Notes: generated from the letters alone by a model not told the origin. A stretch of 64,000 nucleotides of DNA from Bacillota bacterium (GCA_019422105.1 JAHZDZ010000010.1:93627-157626), one strand, 5' to 3'. Numbered from the stretch's first letter, positions 34,241-43,977 are shown. A program made the numbers and translations.

Positions 34241-34503
34241 TCATCCCACCCCCAATAAAAGAGCTGCTGGGTTGTAATAAAAAAGCGGAACGCGAACCGT
34301 ACATAATCCGCAATATTCAGCTCATCATCAATCCGCAGAGTCAGAAAGGCATAAACACCCACAAGTACCGCCGGAAGCAGAAAGTGAAGGGTAGCCGCTA
34401 TGGTAACTCCTATAATGGCACCGATAATGATTACCAACAGATCACGCAGGGGCCACAGGAACAGTGTGCTTTTTCCCTTTAGGTTATCAGGGTATATGTA
34501 CAT
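34237..34503 (-). CDS. PrgI/VirB3-like inner-membrane protein
   Basis: An 88-residue protein with two hydrophobic segments (PLRDLLVIIIGAIIGVTIAA and LHFLLPAVLVGVYAFLTL) and a short charged C-terminus ending in YWGWDD. Its size, topology and place just before virB4 fit PrgI/VirB3 proteins. It overlaps the next gene by four bases, so the genes are translationally coupled. Confidence 0.8.
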   Translation of the reverse strand: MYIYPDNLKGKSTLFLWPLRDLLVIIIGAIIGVTIAATLHFLLPAVLVGVYAFLTLRIDDELNIADYVRFAFRFFITTQQLFYWGWDD

Positions 34504-34519
34504 ATAATTAATACCTCCT

Positions 34520-35383
34520 TTATTTCACTGCTATTCTTGATACGTTCCGTGCCAGATTTATGGCTGACTGGGTGGAATATACCACACTCATGGCGTTGAA
34601 TCTTGTGCTGGTATCCAGCCCAAAATTTCCCGCAATACGCGGCACTTCAGTGGCTGAGAGCATAAGCCCGATACCTAAAAGCATATTTGTGTTATAAGTT
34701 ACCAACCCCGCCACCAGCACTATTGTCTGCATAAAGGCAGTGAGGCACAACGCGATAATCTGCTTGCACCAGCCAGTGAAGCCATCCATAAATCCTCTTG
34801 GAACACTGAACATATACAAGCTGCCTACCGCCATCATAATGAGTAAAATCCCGCCACGCTTAAGATTAGCGAAAAACACCTTGATTACCGCATAGCCTAT
34901 TAAAACCACAAAGACCACTGCCACCAATATGTTTATACCCGCCGGAGTCTGGAGGGACGCTATTGTCATTTTTGCCAAAGCGCCATATTTCCCCGGAGAG
35001 GAGGATAACCCTGAAATAGCGTCCACCAACTTATCCGATAAATTTATGCAAAAGGTATAGAGGTCAATCGGCACAACGGCAAATAGACTGCAGGCGAAAA
35101 AACCTTTTAATGCATTCAGGCATAAATCCTGTAAATTTCCTTTTCCGTGCTGCATCTCTATAGCGGTATCGAACACAGCCACTACAACACCTACCGTATA
35201 CAGCGCCCATGCGAAAAGGGTAAAAAAAAGCAGGATTGCTTTTACCCAATCCAGCTCAAACAGTTCCGCGCCCATCATATTTATCATTTCAAAAAAATCA
35301 CCAAAGAACGATATCAGCTTTCCGTATATCCAGTCGAAAAACTGGTCAAGCACACCGTCAACAGCCAAGTCTAAACCGAACAA
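34520..35383 (-). CDS. VirB6/TrbL-like membrane protein
   Basis: A 287-residue protein with six or more membrane segments (for example AILLFFTLFAWALYTVGVVV, GINILVAVVFVVLIGYAVIK and RGGILLIMMAVGSLYMFSVP). It matches the TrbL/CD1107-like proteins found between the VirB2-like and PrgI-like genes in clostridial ICEs. It forms part of the inner-membrane channel. It is 17 bases upstream of the PrgI-like gene. The VirB2-like gene expected next to it is instead 12 kb away, with accessory DNA between. Confidence 0.85.
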   Translation of the reverse strand: MFGLDLAVDGVLDQFFDWIYGKLISFFGDFFEMINMMGAELFELDWVKAILLFFTLFAWALYTVGVVVAVFDTAIEMQHGKGNLQDLCLNALKGFFACSLFAVVPIDLYTFCINLSDKLVDAISGLSSSPGKYGALAKMTIASLQTPAGINILVAVVFVVLIGYAVIKVFFANLKRGGILLIMMAVGSLYMFSVPRGFMDGFTGWCKQIIALCLTAFMQTIVLVAGLVTYNTNMLLGIGLMLSATEVPRIAGNFGLDTSTRFNAMSVVYSTQSAINLARNVSRIAVK

Positions 35384-35387
35384 TGCA

Positions 35388-36524
35388 TCACCTCATTTCT
35401 ATTGAGTTCTCATCACATAACTTTGATATATCCTGAGTTTCTTCCTGTGTCCTTTTTATCATCTCAAAAATATCATCGCAATCACCGTCATACCGCACAA
35501 ATCCTTCATCGGTAAACTTGTAAAGCATACCTTCTAATGCATCGTCTCCAAAGGCGCTTGAATCAATATAGTCTTCAAGCTCAATCGGCACTTCGTATTT
35601 GCCGCTTTCATATAAGAGATATTCGCCATAACCCTTTGAATCGTCAATTCCAATAATGAAGTAAAAATCATTATAGTTTTGCAAAACTGTCTCCAGCTCG
35701 TTTATATCCTGTGGATGGCAATATTCCAGAACGGAACGGAATCTGCTGTCAGACAAATCTTCAATATCTGCATCGTAAATTTTTTGGCTTATACTATTTA
35801 AAATATACAACTTTTCCTTGTTTAGCTCATTTCCCACCATTTTAACTATATTATCCTCAACGCTGTTGAGTCTATCTTTAAAAATAGAAATATCAACGTG
35901 GGCCGCACCTTTAAGCAATATTCTGTTAATAGCCTTGTCAATACAAATGTCTTCACATGGCATATATAAATATTCCTTTGCAATCATTCCGTTTGCCAAT
36001 TGTCCTGTCAACACATTCTCCAAAACACATGGTCTATGTATACATTCCGGAAACCCCAAACCTTTATATACCCATTTCGGTTCGTAATTAAGCTGATATA
36101 ATACACCATACTTTGAAACGTCAACAGGTTCTTCCCGCAGCAGTTCATCCACTTCATTATCTGTAATTTCATCAAAATTAGAAATCAAGTAATAGTCATT
36201 GTTTTCTACGCTGTAAGCCAGATTAATCAATTCTTGCAAATATGTATAATAATTGTATTTTGCCGCCGCATAGAATGTTTCCAGCTCGTCAAATGCAGCC
36301 AGCTTTCTTGATAAAAATTGGAGTTCATCTATATTTATTTTCTTATCTGTTATAGGAACATCGAAATCTTCTGTTTTTACCACAGTACAGTTATCCTCTA
36401 TACTGATTATCGGTAAATTCAACGCCTGCATACACTCAGCCAGAGTATGCTCAGTGGCCGGCAATTCCAGCATAACTGTTTTACTGCTGTTTTCGTTCAG
36501 AGCATTTTTAAGCCATACCTTCAT
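35388..36524 (-). CDS. ArdA-like antirestriction-family protein
   Basis: A 378-residue acidic protein. The N-terminal ~110 residues have the ArdA-like ICE pattern (VMLELPATEHTLAECMQALN, INIDELQFLSRKLAAFDELE, YLQELINLAYSVENNDYY). The middle and C-terminal regions (EYLYMPCEDICIDKA, SSAFGDDALEGMLYKFTDEG) are unlike classical ArdA and I cannot assign them. Classical ArdA mimics DNA to block type I restriction. The gene is 4 bases upstream of the VirB6-like gene. A role in protecting incoming DNA is inferred. Confidence 0.5.
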   Translation of the reverse strand: MKVWLKNALNENSSKTVMLELPATEHTLAECMQALNLPIISIEDNCTVVKTEDFDVPITDKKINIDELQFLSRKLAAFDELETFYAAAKYNYYTYLQELINLAYSVENNDYYLISNFDEITDNEVDELLREEPVDVSKYGVLYQLNYEPKWVYKGLGFPECIHRPCVLENVLTGQLANGMIAKEYLYMPCEDICIDKAINRILLKGAAHVDISIFKDRLNSVEDNIVKMVGNELNKEKLYILNSISQKIYDADIEDLSDSRFRSVLEYCHPQDINELETVLQNYNDFYFIIGIDDSKGYGEYLLYESGKYEVPIELEDYIDSSAFGDDALEGMLYKFTDEGFVRYDGDCDDIFEMIKRTQEETQDISKLCDENSIEMR

Positions 36525-36593
36525 ATTTTCACCTTCTTTTTATCTCATCGTTTTTATTTTAGTTTCTTACTTTATTTCCAACTCAGAATATTT

Positions 36594-37304
36594 CTACGAT
36601 ATATCCATACTGTTTTGCTCCTTCTGATTATCCAAGAATTCAAAGACTGAATCCGCAGAACCCCCTTGAGCCATGTATTCCGCAATAATTTTAAGTTTAT
36701 CTTCATTGATGCTCCCTTCGTTTACTGACATGAAAACACCATAATACGCTAATTTTTCCAAATCATTTACTTTGCCTCCTACTTTTAAATAACAGGCAGC
36801 CGGAAGTATCTCGGAAGACAATATTATGGTCTGTGTGTTATACAAAGATTGAGCTATACAAACGCCATATTGTTGTTTTGCTTCCAGAAAAGATTCACAT
36901 ATTTCTTTAACAGTACCGAAAAGTGTATCTTCAAAGTCAGAGTTTAAATTATAAGAAATTTCCATCCACTTTCCCAATATTCCTTTTTCGCTCTCTAACT
37001 CATATTCCAATTTGGAGAGCATATCGATACAGACAGGCAGGTCTTGACCCAATTGTGATCTATTTTCTGCCCTCATTTTCTTGTCCTGTATTTGCTCCTG
37101 TATATCTTCTTCATTTTTAAGTATGTAGTATCTTTCATTAAATATTTCCCTAACCTCTCTCGAAGTAATGCTGCGTGTTAGCTTATCAATGACTTTAATA
37201 TTATCCCAATAACCACATTCCTTCATAATTAATTCTATTTGTTCGCTTAAATCAATATCCAAGTCTTCTATTGATTTCTTTTCTTCAAAAAACTGTTTTA
37301 ACAT
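36594..37304 (-). CDS. Hypothetical accessory protein
   Basis: A 236-residue protein that I do not recognise. The C-terminal segment IAEYMAQGGSADSVFEFLDN recalls the end of the DUF4240 protein at 39761 (EHFKKGGGPEDVGAML), suggesting a shared tail. The frame stays open about 40 codons upstream of the Met, with Glu/Lys-rich sequence, but without a usual start codon, so the true start is uncertain. It follows the ArdA-like gene in the same direction. Confidence 0.4.
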   Translation of the reverse strand: MLKQFFEEKKSIEDLDIDLSEQIELIMKECGYWDNIKVIDKLTRSITSREVREIFNERYYILKNEEDIQEQIQDKKMRAENRSQLGQDLPVCIDMLSKLEYELESEKGILGKWMEISYNLNSDFEDTLFGTVKEICESFLEAKQQYGVCIAQSLYNTQTIILSSEILPAACYLKVGGKVNDLEKLAYYGVFMSVNEGSINEDKLKIIAEYMAQGGSADSVFEFLDNQKEQNSMDIS

Positions 37305-37532
37305 TTGGTATAACTCACGTTCATTTTCTTCGTTTTTTTCTATTTTTTTCTCCTCACATTTCTCCTCAGAACAATCATATTGGTAAATTGTATACTCATC
37401 CTTTCCTTGTTTTTATCAAATGTAATCCTCGGCTTAAATCATCATAGATAAAATTCATCTACAAATTTTTGAAAAAATCCCCCCTTTATTGACACTAAAG
37501 AGAGGGTTATATCATATAATTCTCATCACGGT

Positions 37533-37667
37533 CTAATGCTTTATTGCTGACAAAGCGTTTGTCGGTTTATTTGCATGTTCAGGCATATCCATGAGTTTTT
37601 GGATATCTTCCTTAAATTGGGAAGAGGCTATATATCTTTCAATTTCCTTTTCGATGTCTATAACCAT
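37533..37667 (-). CDS. Possible 44-aa peptide gene
   Basis: The minus strand reads MVIDIEKEIERYIASSQFKE to ...NALSAIKH and a TAG stop. AAGGAG lies just before the ATG, but the spacing is tight. The peptide is amphipathic and helical. It sits between degraded genes, so it may be a remnant rather than a gene. Confidence 0.35.
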   Translation of the reverse strand: MVIDIEKEIERYIASSQFKEDIQKLMDMPEHANKPTNALSAIKH

Positions 37668-37732
37668 CACTCCTTACTTCAATTAATAAATAAATCATAT
37701 AATTCGTTGTTATCTTCAGAACTGCTATTCTG

Positions 37733-37909
37733 TTAATCAGTGTTGCCACCAAGTTGTTTTATGATGTCCTGATTCAAATACTCAGAGGCAATGTGCAGAA
37801 ACGTCTTATAGTTTGGCAGTCCTTTATCCATTGTGTAGTCTGATGGTGAGGGCATATGCCCGTATCGCTCAACAAAATTTTTGATTCCAGTAATCGTTCC
37901 ATTCCTTCT
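37733..37909 (-). pseudogene. Solitary degraded repeat unit related to the multi-repeat protein
   Basis: The minus strand encodes IKNFVERYGHMPSPSDYTMD and KGLPNYKTFLHIASEYL before a stop. This is one unit of the repeat in the 41125-43125 protein (compare NFYEQTGKLPITSDFQIKNG and GLPNYMTFLNVIG). There is no in-frame start: a TGA lies just upstream. It is the relic of a second repeat gene. Confidence 0.75.
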
Positions 37910-37924
37910 TCATAATAATAGTGG

Positions 37925-38365
37925 CTAAACAATTTTATATGTATTCTTTTCTGACTCTAATTTATTGTCTATCTTTATACACATTATCTGTATAGGGGCC
38001 TCGTCTACATCCCATTCTTCTGCGACAGCTTTCAGAAGCTCCTGCGCCTGCCGGATATCTTTTACCGCATCAGTGCCATGTGTAAACAGCAGTTCATCCA
38101 TATAGTAATATAATCCTAATAGTGTACTAAGCTTTTCTCCATCGGTTGGCAGGCAGACAATTTCTTTTTCCAAACCTTCCTCCGCTGTTTTTTCCCAATC
38201 AACTTTTTCATCCATATTCCAATACTCCGCAAGGCAGCAAATAAAACGCTTTAGTTCATAGATTCCCTGTTCATTGGATTTCCATTTAATACCGCCACCA
38301 TAATTGATAAGTCCCTTTATGCACCTATCTATCAATCTTTTTTCCATTTCTCCTTCATATAACAT
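37925..38365 (-). CDS. Hypothetical helical accessory protein
   Basis: A 146-residue acidic, helical protein that I do not recognise (for example YELKRFICCLAEYWNMD and QAQELLKAVAEEWDVDEAP). I start it at the ATG at 38365, preceded by AAGGAG nine bases upstream; the frame is open 19 codons further. It has no membrane segment. Neighbours are a pseudogene fragment and a terminator. Confidence 0.45.
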   Translation of the reverse strand: MLYEGEMEKRLIDRCIKGLINYGGGIKWKSNEQGIYELKRFICCLAEYWNMDEKVDWEKTAEEGLEKEIVCLPTDGEKLSTLLGLYYYMDELLFTHGTDAVKDIRQAQELLKAVAEEWDVDEAPIQIMCIKIDNKLESEKNTYKIV

Positions 38366-38455
38366 ACCTATCATCTCCTTATATAATTTGGTAAGCCCAT
38401 AATAAACATGAAACCTATACAAAGCTAGTCAAAGAATAAAATGTTCTGAACAAAT

Positions 38456-38486
38456 AAAAAAACTCTATCGTCCATAGCGATAAAGT
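38456..38486 (-). terminator. Terminator of the ACTCTATCG type
   Basis: An ACTcTATCG / CGATAaAGT stem has an A-run on the left. It is the same kind of hairpin as the three at 43354, 43978 and 44638, and it ends the transcript from 39651-38719. The rest of 38487-38718 shows only a short open frame that I do not accept as a gene. Confidence 0.6.
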
Positions 38487-38718
38487 AATCTTGAATAGAG
38501 GGCGGCCGGTCATTATTTTCAATAATAGTTGTCAATGACTGCTCTAATTTATGGGGTCAACATGAGACATATGATGGGTATAATCCATGCTGCCATATGG
38601 AAGCTGTAAATGACAAAAAGTCTCAAGTACATCATATTTGTTACAAAGATACAACATTGAGCTAGACCGCTTTGTTTGGCTATTTTCTAATCCAAATATC
38701 ACACCTCTTAACAATACA

Positions 38719-39651
38719 CTACATAGTTTGACCGTCCATTTTAGTGCAGTTATCCGTAACGGATATTTGCTCTGTAGCTGCAAAATGCTTGTTACCATTA
38801 ATTTGAAGAATTCTATCCTTTATCTCCTTGTACGGAGTAAACAAGTAAAAATTTTCATCAACAAAACGATCGCTGTAGTACATAAGTACGCCACATAGCT
38901 CCCCCATTATTTTGCATGCACCTAAATCTGTTTCAAGGGTTTTGATTGTACCGACTTCAAGGGTAGAATTATCAGATTCGTCAAATTGTCCCTTTAGCAT
39001 ACAGTCTATATAAATCCCCTCAGAGCCACCAAAATTTACAATTGACAGAAAATCAAAATTGTAATTGCATAGTTTTGCCTTTTTAAATTCATTGGGTGAA
39101 ACATATTCGTGGATATTCTCAAACCTCCCCATATCACCGTTAAGACGCGCTCTTTCCACAATCTTTTCAAAGAACTGTCCTCCAGTTAGCCGCTGCCGTT
39201 TTATATGCATCTTAAACTCTCCTATGAGTTGGCTGTTAATTTCAAAAGGTTCGTAGTTGCTTTGGAATGTTTCAATAGGTACAACGTATGGGTTAAGTGT
39301 TCCGTCTGTTAAAAAATAAATGTCGCAATAGTATTTTGCTAAACATATTATCTCTGGAAGATCACATGGGTTCTTTGGCAGAGCTCTGCACATAAATTCC
39401 ATTTGCTGATCATCCATGCGCTCCAGCATATACGCTAATAGACTTAATACTTTGAGTTCGCTTGGTGTTGCTACAGAAAAACATCGGTTTAAAGATTCAT
39501 TGATTTCTGCAAATGGAGTTTCAAAACTTACGTTTATTTTTTCATTTGACCAAAAGCCGGGGACTACCTCTTTAAGCAACGTTTTTAATGGTATTGGCAA
39601 ATCAAATTCCATTCTTTTCCCATCGCCGTTGATATGGGTTAAATGAATCAT
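38719..39651 (-). CDS. ArdA-like family protein
   Basis: A 310-residue protein. Its first ~120 residues (RMEFDLPIPLKTLLKEVVPG, INVSFETPFAEINESLNRCF, LSLLAYMLERMDDQQMEF, ICLAKYYCDIYFLTD) follow the ArdA-like N-terminal layout also seen at 35388. The C-terminal part contains HVSPNEFKKAKLC-like and VNFGGSEGIYIDCMLKGQ segments that I cannot place. It is in the accessory region between the transfer core and the ars operon. Antirestriction is an inference. Confidence 0.45.
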   Translation of the reverse strand: MIHLTHINGDGKRMEFDLPIPLKTLLKEVVPGFWSNEKINVSFETPFAEINESLNRCFSVATPSELKVLSLLAYMLERMDDQQMEFMCRALPKNPCDLPEIICLAKYYCDIYFLTDGTLNPYVVPIETFQSNYEPFEINSQLIGEFKMHIKRQRLTGGQFFEKIVERARLNGDMGRFENIHEYVSPNEFKKAKLCNYNFDFLSIVNFGGSEGIYIDCMLKGQFDESDNSTLEVGTIKTLETDLGACKIMGELCGVLMYYSDRFVDENFYLFTPYKEIKDRILQINGNKHFAATEQISVTDNCTKMDGQTM

Positions 39652-39760
39652 AATATCACTCGCTTTCTGATAAACTCAAACTTACCTGTAATTATCTTTT
39701 TCGTCTTACTTGTCCTTATTAAACAATGTAATTCATCACCTGCTTTCCGGTTTCAATTTT

Positions 39761-41053
39761 CTACAGTCCATTGATTTTCCAATTCATGCTTTCATCAGTT
39801 GTATCGTTTCCAAGCACTTCCCTCAGCTTGGGGAAAAAGGAATCATATCCCTCTAAGGCTCCGGACTCAAGCATTGCCCCAACATCCTCCGGGCCGCCGC
39901 CTTTTTTAAAATGCTCTGCCGCCGCTTTCATTTCACTTGGGTATAGGCAATTGGGCTGCAGAGAAAGGTCGCAGATTTGTTTGGCAACTTTATTTCCATA
40001 GCTTTTTTGAATTTTCAATATTCTGGCAAGCAGGGTTTCCAACCATCGGTCTACAGGATTATTGTCATCGCCATCATCCGCAAAATCAACAAATTGTCCA
40101 TTTTCCACACATTCATTAGCAAAGGAAATCCAGCGGGAAATCACTTCCGGTTTACAATCCATAAAAGCTGTCATTGCTGAGGTAAACAGAGCCGAAGATA
40201 TTCCTTCTCCTGTTAAGGAAGCTTGGGAAAGATACATATTGATATCATTTTCTATAGCAGCTTCCTGATTCTGTTGAAGAATTACCTTTGCTTGTTCAAT
40301 CAGTTTAATGGACTTCTCGACCCCTATCATGTTCTCAATTGTTTTTGAGCTTTCAAGGGTGCGTACTGCATTCGATAATAATACATCTACATCTTTCAAT
40401 AATAATCCATGTAAAGACAGCCGCATTGCGCTTTCAGGCCATATGTCCTGTTCATCAAAAATACAACCAATCAAGTCCGCTTCCGGATAAATAAGAAAAA
40501 TATCTTCATCAGGATAAAATTTTTTACATAGGCAGGGTATATAATCCTGAATTTCATATTTTGACTTCAATATATGTATCTCTGAATCATATTTTATTTC
40601 TTTTATGATGTCAGCCCGTTCGTTTTCCTCCATACCTGCGTTAAAAAATATTTCTCCATTACGTTTAAAATATATACTTTCCGCGATATTAAAAAACAGC
40701 TCAAGCTCATAATTTTCTTGCTTATCTAATGATGCGAGGGAATCAGGGTTAGCGAGAGCGTTGAGATAGACATCCTTCCCCTGAGAAACCAGCCACGCCA
40801 AAAAATAAGTAAACACATCTTGTGTGAGAATAGAATTGCTCATAACCATTCCAGCATAACCAATCCCCGGCATATATGCTGATGTAACATACTCATCAAA
40901 TATTGAACTATACTTTTTCAATTGTTTATTGCTTAATCTTGACAAAGATTTTTCTATTTTTTCCAAGAACAAGTCATCTGATTTGGTGTCCGTTCTGGCC
41001 TCGGAAATAATATCCCAAAACATATCTTTATTCATTGCCTCTTTTTTCTTCAT
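39761..41053 (-). CDS. DUF4240-domain protein
   Basis: A 430-residue protein. Residues ~10-140 fit DUF4240: MFWDIISEARTDTKSDDLFL, LSNKQLKKYSSIFDEYVTSA, YFLAWLVSQGKDVYLNALAN and PDSLASL. DUF4240 occurs in standalone and WGR-associated proteins of unknown role. The C-terminal ~280 residues are helical and end with a KKGGGPEDVGAML tail like that of 36594-37304. The start has an AGGAGG-like site. Function unknown. Confidence 0.6.
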   Translation of the reverse strand: MKKKEAMNKDMFWDIISEARTDTKSDDLFLEKIEKSLSRLSNKQLKKYSSIFDEYVTSAYMPGIGYAGMVMSNSILTQDVFTYFLAWLVSQGKDVYLNALANPDSLASLDKQENYELELFFNIAESIYFKRNGEIFFNAGMEENERADIIKEIKYDSEIHILKSKYEIQDYIPCLCKKFYPDEDIFLIYPEADLIGCIFDEQDIWPESAMRLSLHGLLLKDVDVLLSNAVRTLESSKTIENMIGVEKSIKLIEQAKVILQQNQEAAIENDINMYLSQASLTGEGISSALFTSAMTAFMDCKPEVISRWISFANECVENGQFVDFADDGDDNNPVDRWLETLLARILKIQKSYGNKVAKQICDLSLQPNCLYPSEMKAAAEHFKKGGGPEDVGAMLESGALEGYDSFFPKLREVLGNDTTDESMNWKINGL

Positions 41054-41124
41054 CTTTTTTCCTCCTGTTGCTTTTATAGTAAGTAGATATATCCCTGTTC
41101 AGAATGCAGAATTGTGTTAAATAA

Positions 41125-43125
41125 TTACATTCCCAGTTCCGGTTCGTCCAAATTATGGATAGCATCTTCCTCATTTTCTGTCTTGCTATACTTTGTTTCT
41201 TTTTTAGTATCCTGTACGCCTTTAGAGTTAAATCTACAGGAGCTCAATTCAGAAACTTTTAGAACACATTCCTTCCGCGTCTGCATATAAGAGGGGTAAT
41301 CCGGAAAATAATTTTGTAAAAACTCAGTAAAATCACAATCAAAGCTCGCTTTGATTGTGATTTTACTTGGCAGACGTTCTTGCTTTACTTCCTTGTTACT
41401 TGGCTGCCTGCCATGCTTTGTAATCCAATTTCCGTAGCTCTCTATAATAAATTGCATTCTTGCTTCTTTCCTTTCAAAGAAGTAATCTGCATATTCACGC
41501 AAGCAGTAGGAAGAGGGTAACTCTTTCATGTGGTGTAAAAATGTGGACATCGCCGGCAAACCATTTCTGTTATAGAATTCGCTGCTATTAGGTGGCCTGC
41601 CAAATCTTTCATAAAAACTATGTACTTGTTCTATAATGCTGTTTTTGTTCCATAGCGGTCTATGTTGATTTCGGTCAAACGAATCCGGAAAAAACTTTTC
41701 AAGAAACTGGATTAGCGTCATACCGAATCTGGATAATATGGAGTGGTAATTTGGCAGACCGTTTTTAATTTGAAAATCAGAAGTTATAGGCAATTTTCCG
41801 GTTTGCTCATAGAAATTTTTGATAGCTTCCAGAACATTATCCAGATAAAGATAAGGCTTCAGCGCTTTATGATACTCCGGGTAATTTTCCTTAAAATACT
41901 CTGTTACAGTCATTCCTAGAGCATCTGTAACGGTACAATAGTAGGGTAAATTATTGTCAGATGTAAACTCATCACAATGAGGAGGACGTTTCTCCCGCAG
42001 AATGAAATTGTTGATTTGAAGGCGTACAATATCCGCTCGTTCTTCTTGATAACTCTGTTTTTTCTCCCGAAAATAATGCCGGTAATCCGGTCGGCTTTTG
42101 AAGTATTCCGGTGGGGTTTTCCCAATAACGTTCAGAAAGGTCATATAATTTGGCAATCCGTTTTTAACACGAAATTCTTTTACTAGTGGCAAGCGATTAT
42201 TTCGTGCTATGAAGGTCTCCACAGCCAACAAGACACTTTTTTTGTCCCAGCCAGTTTCCGGATTAAGCGCACTGATTCCGTTTTCTGTTGCTAACTTCTT
42301 CCTAGATGTTCGTCTGATTTTTTCCCGCCGATAACGCTCAATGTTTGCATGAAGCTCCGGATAAAGCTCTGCAAATAACTTTGTTGGAGTTTTACCGAAC
42401 AGGCGCAAATAAACTGCACTGTTCGGAAGACCATATTTCGGTGAATGCTCATGTTCGGTGGGGAGGCGGCCGTTCAGTTCAATAAAATGCTCTACAGCCG
42501 ATAACACTGCTTCCTCATCATATCCGAATTTCTCATAAGCTCTTGACCTGTTTTTATCCGATAAGGTTTTCTTTCGCCGTATCTCGGCTTGTTCTACCAA
42601 CTCTGGATTATTAAGTTTTGCGTACTGACGCACAGACATACCAACCACATTTTTAAATGTACCAACCGACGGAAGTCCAACTTCTGGTTTCATTTCACCT
42701 TGGGTTGGAAATCGTCCGGTTTCCCGCACAAACCGTTCCACCTCGGCAATAGCTCTTTCCTTACTCCAAGCATCATCACGCGCTCTGTGCCCTTCGCTGA
42801 TTCTCTGTTTTCTTAATAGCTTCGCCTGCTGAAGCAAATCGGGAAAAAACATCTTCTTATATTCAGTAATGGTCATTCCTACAAGCTGTTCGAATAATTT
42901 AGCAGAAGGCAGACCTGATCGGGGGCCAAACTGGGTGTGTAGTGGCAAACGATTATGTTGGTCAACATATTTCTGAAAAGCGTTTTTCGCTTCCTGCGCT
43001 TCCCATCTATGTGTGGGACGTTTGACTTGAGAATACCGCAGATTTTGAACCTGTTCCTTCCGTCTCTCATTTTCCTGAGCCAGCAGTTCATGGTAATTCT
43101 TTTCCTCATATTCACGTAAAGACAT
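41125..43125 (-). CDS. Multi-repeat protein (eight ~65-aa homing-endonuclease-associated-like repeats)
   Basis: A 666-residue protein made of eight tandem units of ~60-75 residues. Each unit has a helix, a G(R/K)(L/F/P)P turn, then xGLPS/N-x-x-TF and G-M/K-(T/S) with a final aromatic-rich helix. Examples are RFVRETGRFPTQGEMKPEVG, GLPSVGTFKNVVGMSVRQYA and FYEQTGKLPITSDFQIKNG. The pattern resembles repeats attached to HNH or homing nucleases, suggesting DNA or RNA binding, but no nuclease domain is present. A ninth unit lies upstream in another frame (43126-43262). The ORF Met is within the repeat array, so the native start was probably at 43262. Confidence 0.7.
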   Translation of the reverse strand: MSLREYEEKNYHELLAQENERRKEQVQNLRYSQVKRPTHRWEAQEAKNAFQKYVDQHNRLPLHTQFGPRSGLPSAKLFEQLVGMTITEYKKMFFPDLLQQAKLLRKQRISEGHRARDDAWSKERAIAEVERFVRETGRFPTQGEMKPEVGLPSVGTFKNVVGMSVRQYAKLNNPELVEQAEIRRKKTLSDKNRSRAYEKFGYDEEAVLSAVEHFIELNGRLPTEHEHSPKYGLPNSAVYLRLFGKTPTKLFAELYPELHANIERYRREKIRRTSRKKLATENGISALNPETGWDKKSVLLAVETFIARNNRLPLVKEFRVKNGLPNYMTFLNVIGKTPPEYFKSRPDYRHYFREKKQSYQEERADIVRLQINNFILREKRPPHCDEFTSDNNLPYYCTVTDALGMTVTEYFKENYPEYHKALKPYLYLDNVLEAIKNFYEQTGKLPITSDFQIKNGLPNYHSILSRFGMTLIQFLEKFFPDSFDRNQHRPLWNKNSIIEQVHSFYERFGRPPNSSEFYNRNGLPAMSTFLHHMKELPSSYCLREYADYFFERKEARMQFIIESYGNWITKHGRQPSNKEVKQERLPSKITIKASFDCDFTEFLQNYFPDYPSYMQTRKECVLKVSELSSCRFNSKGVQDTKKETKYSKTENEEDAIHNLDEPELGM

Positions 43126-43262
43126 CCCGACTTTTTTCTCAAATGTCTTAAGGACGGCAAATTATTTTTTTTGCAGAACTCCTTAATTAACGGGAGCCGG
43201 CCTTGTTCCTTGATAAATTGTTGAAACTGAGCATCTGCCTGCTCTTTCTCTAATAGTTGCAT
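43126..43262 (-). pseudogene. Frameshifted first repeat of the multi-repeat gene
   Basis: The upstream frame encodes MQLLEKEQADAQFQQFIKEQ, GRLPLIKEFCKKNNLPS and then leaves the repeat pattern. The 666-residue frame picks the pattern up with KTFEKKVGMSLREYE. Together they make a normal repeat (compare GLPSVGTFKNVVGMSVRQY). A missing base near 43150-43154 accounts for the break. A T8 run lies close by (43165-43172). Confidence 0.75.
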
Positions 43263-43353
43263 AATTCACCTCCTTGGCTAAAACATCATAGCCAAAAATC
43301 CTCTACAAATCTATTTTTTTCTAGCATCCATCTTGCTTCCTCCTTTCCAAAAT

Positions 43354-43390
43354 AAAAAAACTCCACCGTATACTTTTCACGATAGAGTTT
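43354..43390 (-). terminator. Terminator after the broken DUF4259 gene
   Basis: An ACTCCACCGT / ACGATAGAGT-type stem with an A7 run on the left, downstream of the pseudogene stop. It belongs to the same hairpin family as 43978-44011 and 44638-44674. Confidence 0.7.
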
Positions 43391-43437
43391 CTGTGCTTTC
43401 CACAAAATACTTACATATGACTATTGCCTATAGGCTG

Positions 43438-43952
43438 TTACAACGTAGGTTCAAAATTCCTATTAATCTCTGTTTCAAACGATGTAAGAATATTGGACAT
43501 ATGTATCATCCATCTGCCCAGATTTTCTTTAAACCACGCTTGGTAAATATCTGAATCCGGCTGTATTAACTGATTTATTTCTTCCGATAATTTTATCAAA
43601 TCTTCTTTTGTATACACATTCTAAACGTTTGAAAATCTTCTATTTCCTTGTTATATAAATGCAACTCTATAAACCCATTCTGTAGAAAGTCACTGGTTAA
43701 TTCCGCTATCAGCAAAGTTATACTATCGTAGTATTGACCAATACTCCATTCAACATCTCTCTCTATTTCTTCCGAAGTACCTCCCATCCGTATAAACGAT
43801 GCTGTAAGTTTTTCTTTTTCCGTTTTTCGCAAATATTCTGTAATTTCATGAACATTAAATTCCATATTTCTGTTTCTAAGGAATTCATCTAGGTCATGTA
43901 TTAAATCCAAGCCTTTGTCACTCTCAACCGCTTTAACTCCCCATGCACCCAT
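43438..43952 (-). pseudogene. DUF4259 gene with a 10-bp deletion (duplicate copy)
   Basis: The first 118 residues begin MGAWGVKAVESDKGLDLIHD and follow the neighbour at 44063-44587. The frame then breaks at QTFRM because ten bases are missing relative to the neighbour (TACTAATGTT, in minus-strand sense). After the gap, the other frame continues as YTKEDLIKLSEEINQ and ends in NFEPTL and a stop at 43438, matching the paralogue's tail. The start follows AAGGAGTGTGAC, as in the paralogue. Confidence 0.85.
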
Positions 43953-43977
43953 ACCATTGTCACACTCCTTATATTTT

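Noticed and set aside
38544..38798. 84-residue open frame overlapping the end of 38719-39651
   Set aside because: It overlaps a better gene by 80 bases, has no ribosome binding site and no recognisable pattern; a decayed fragment is possible but not supported.
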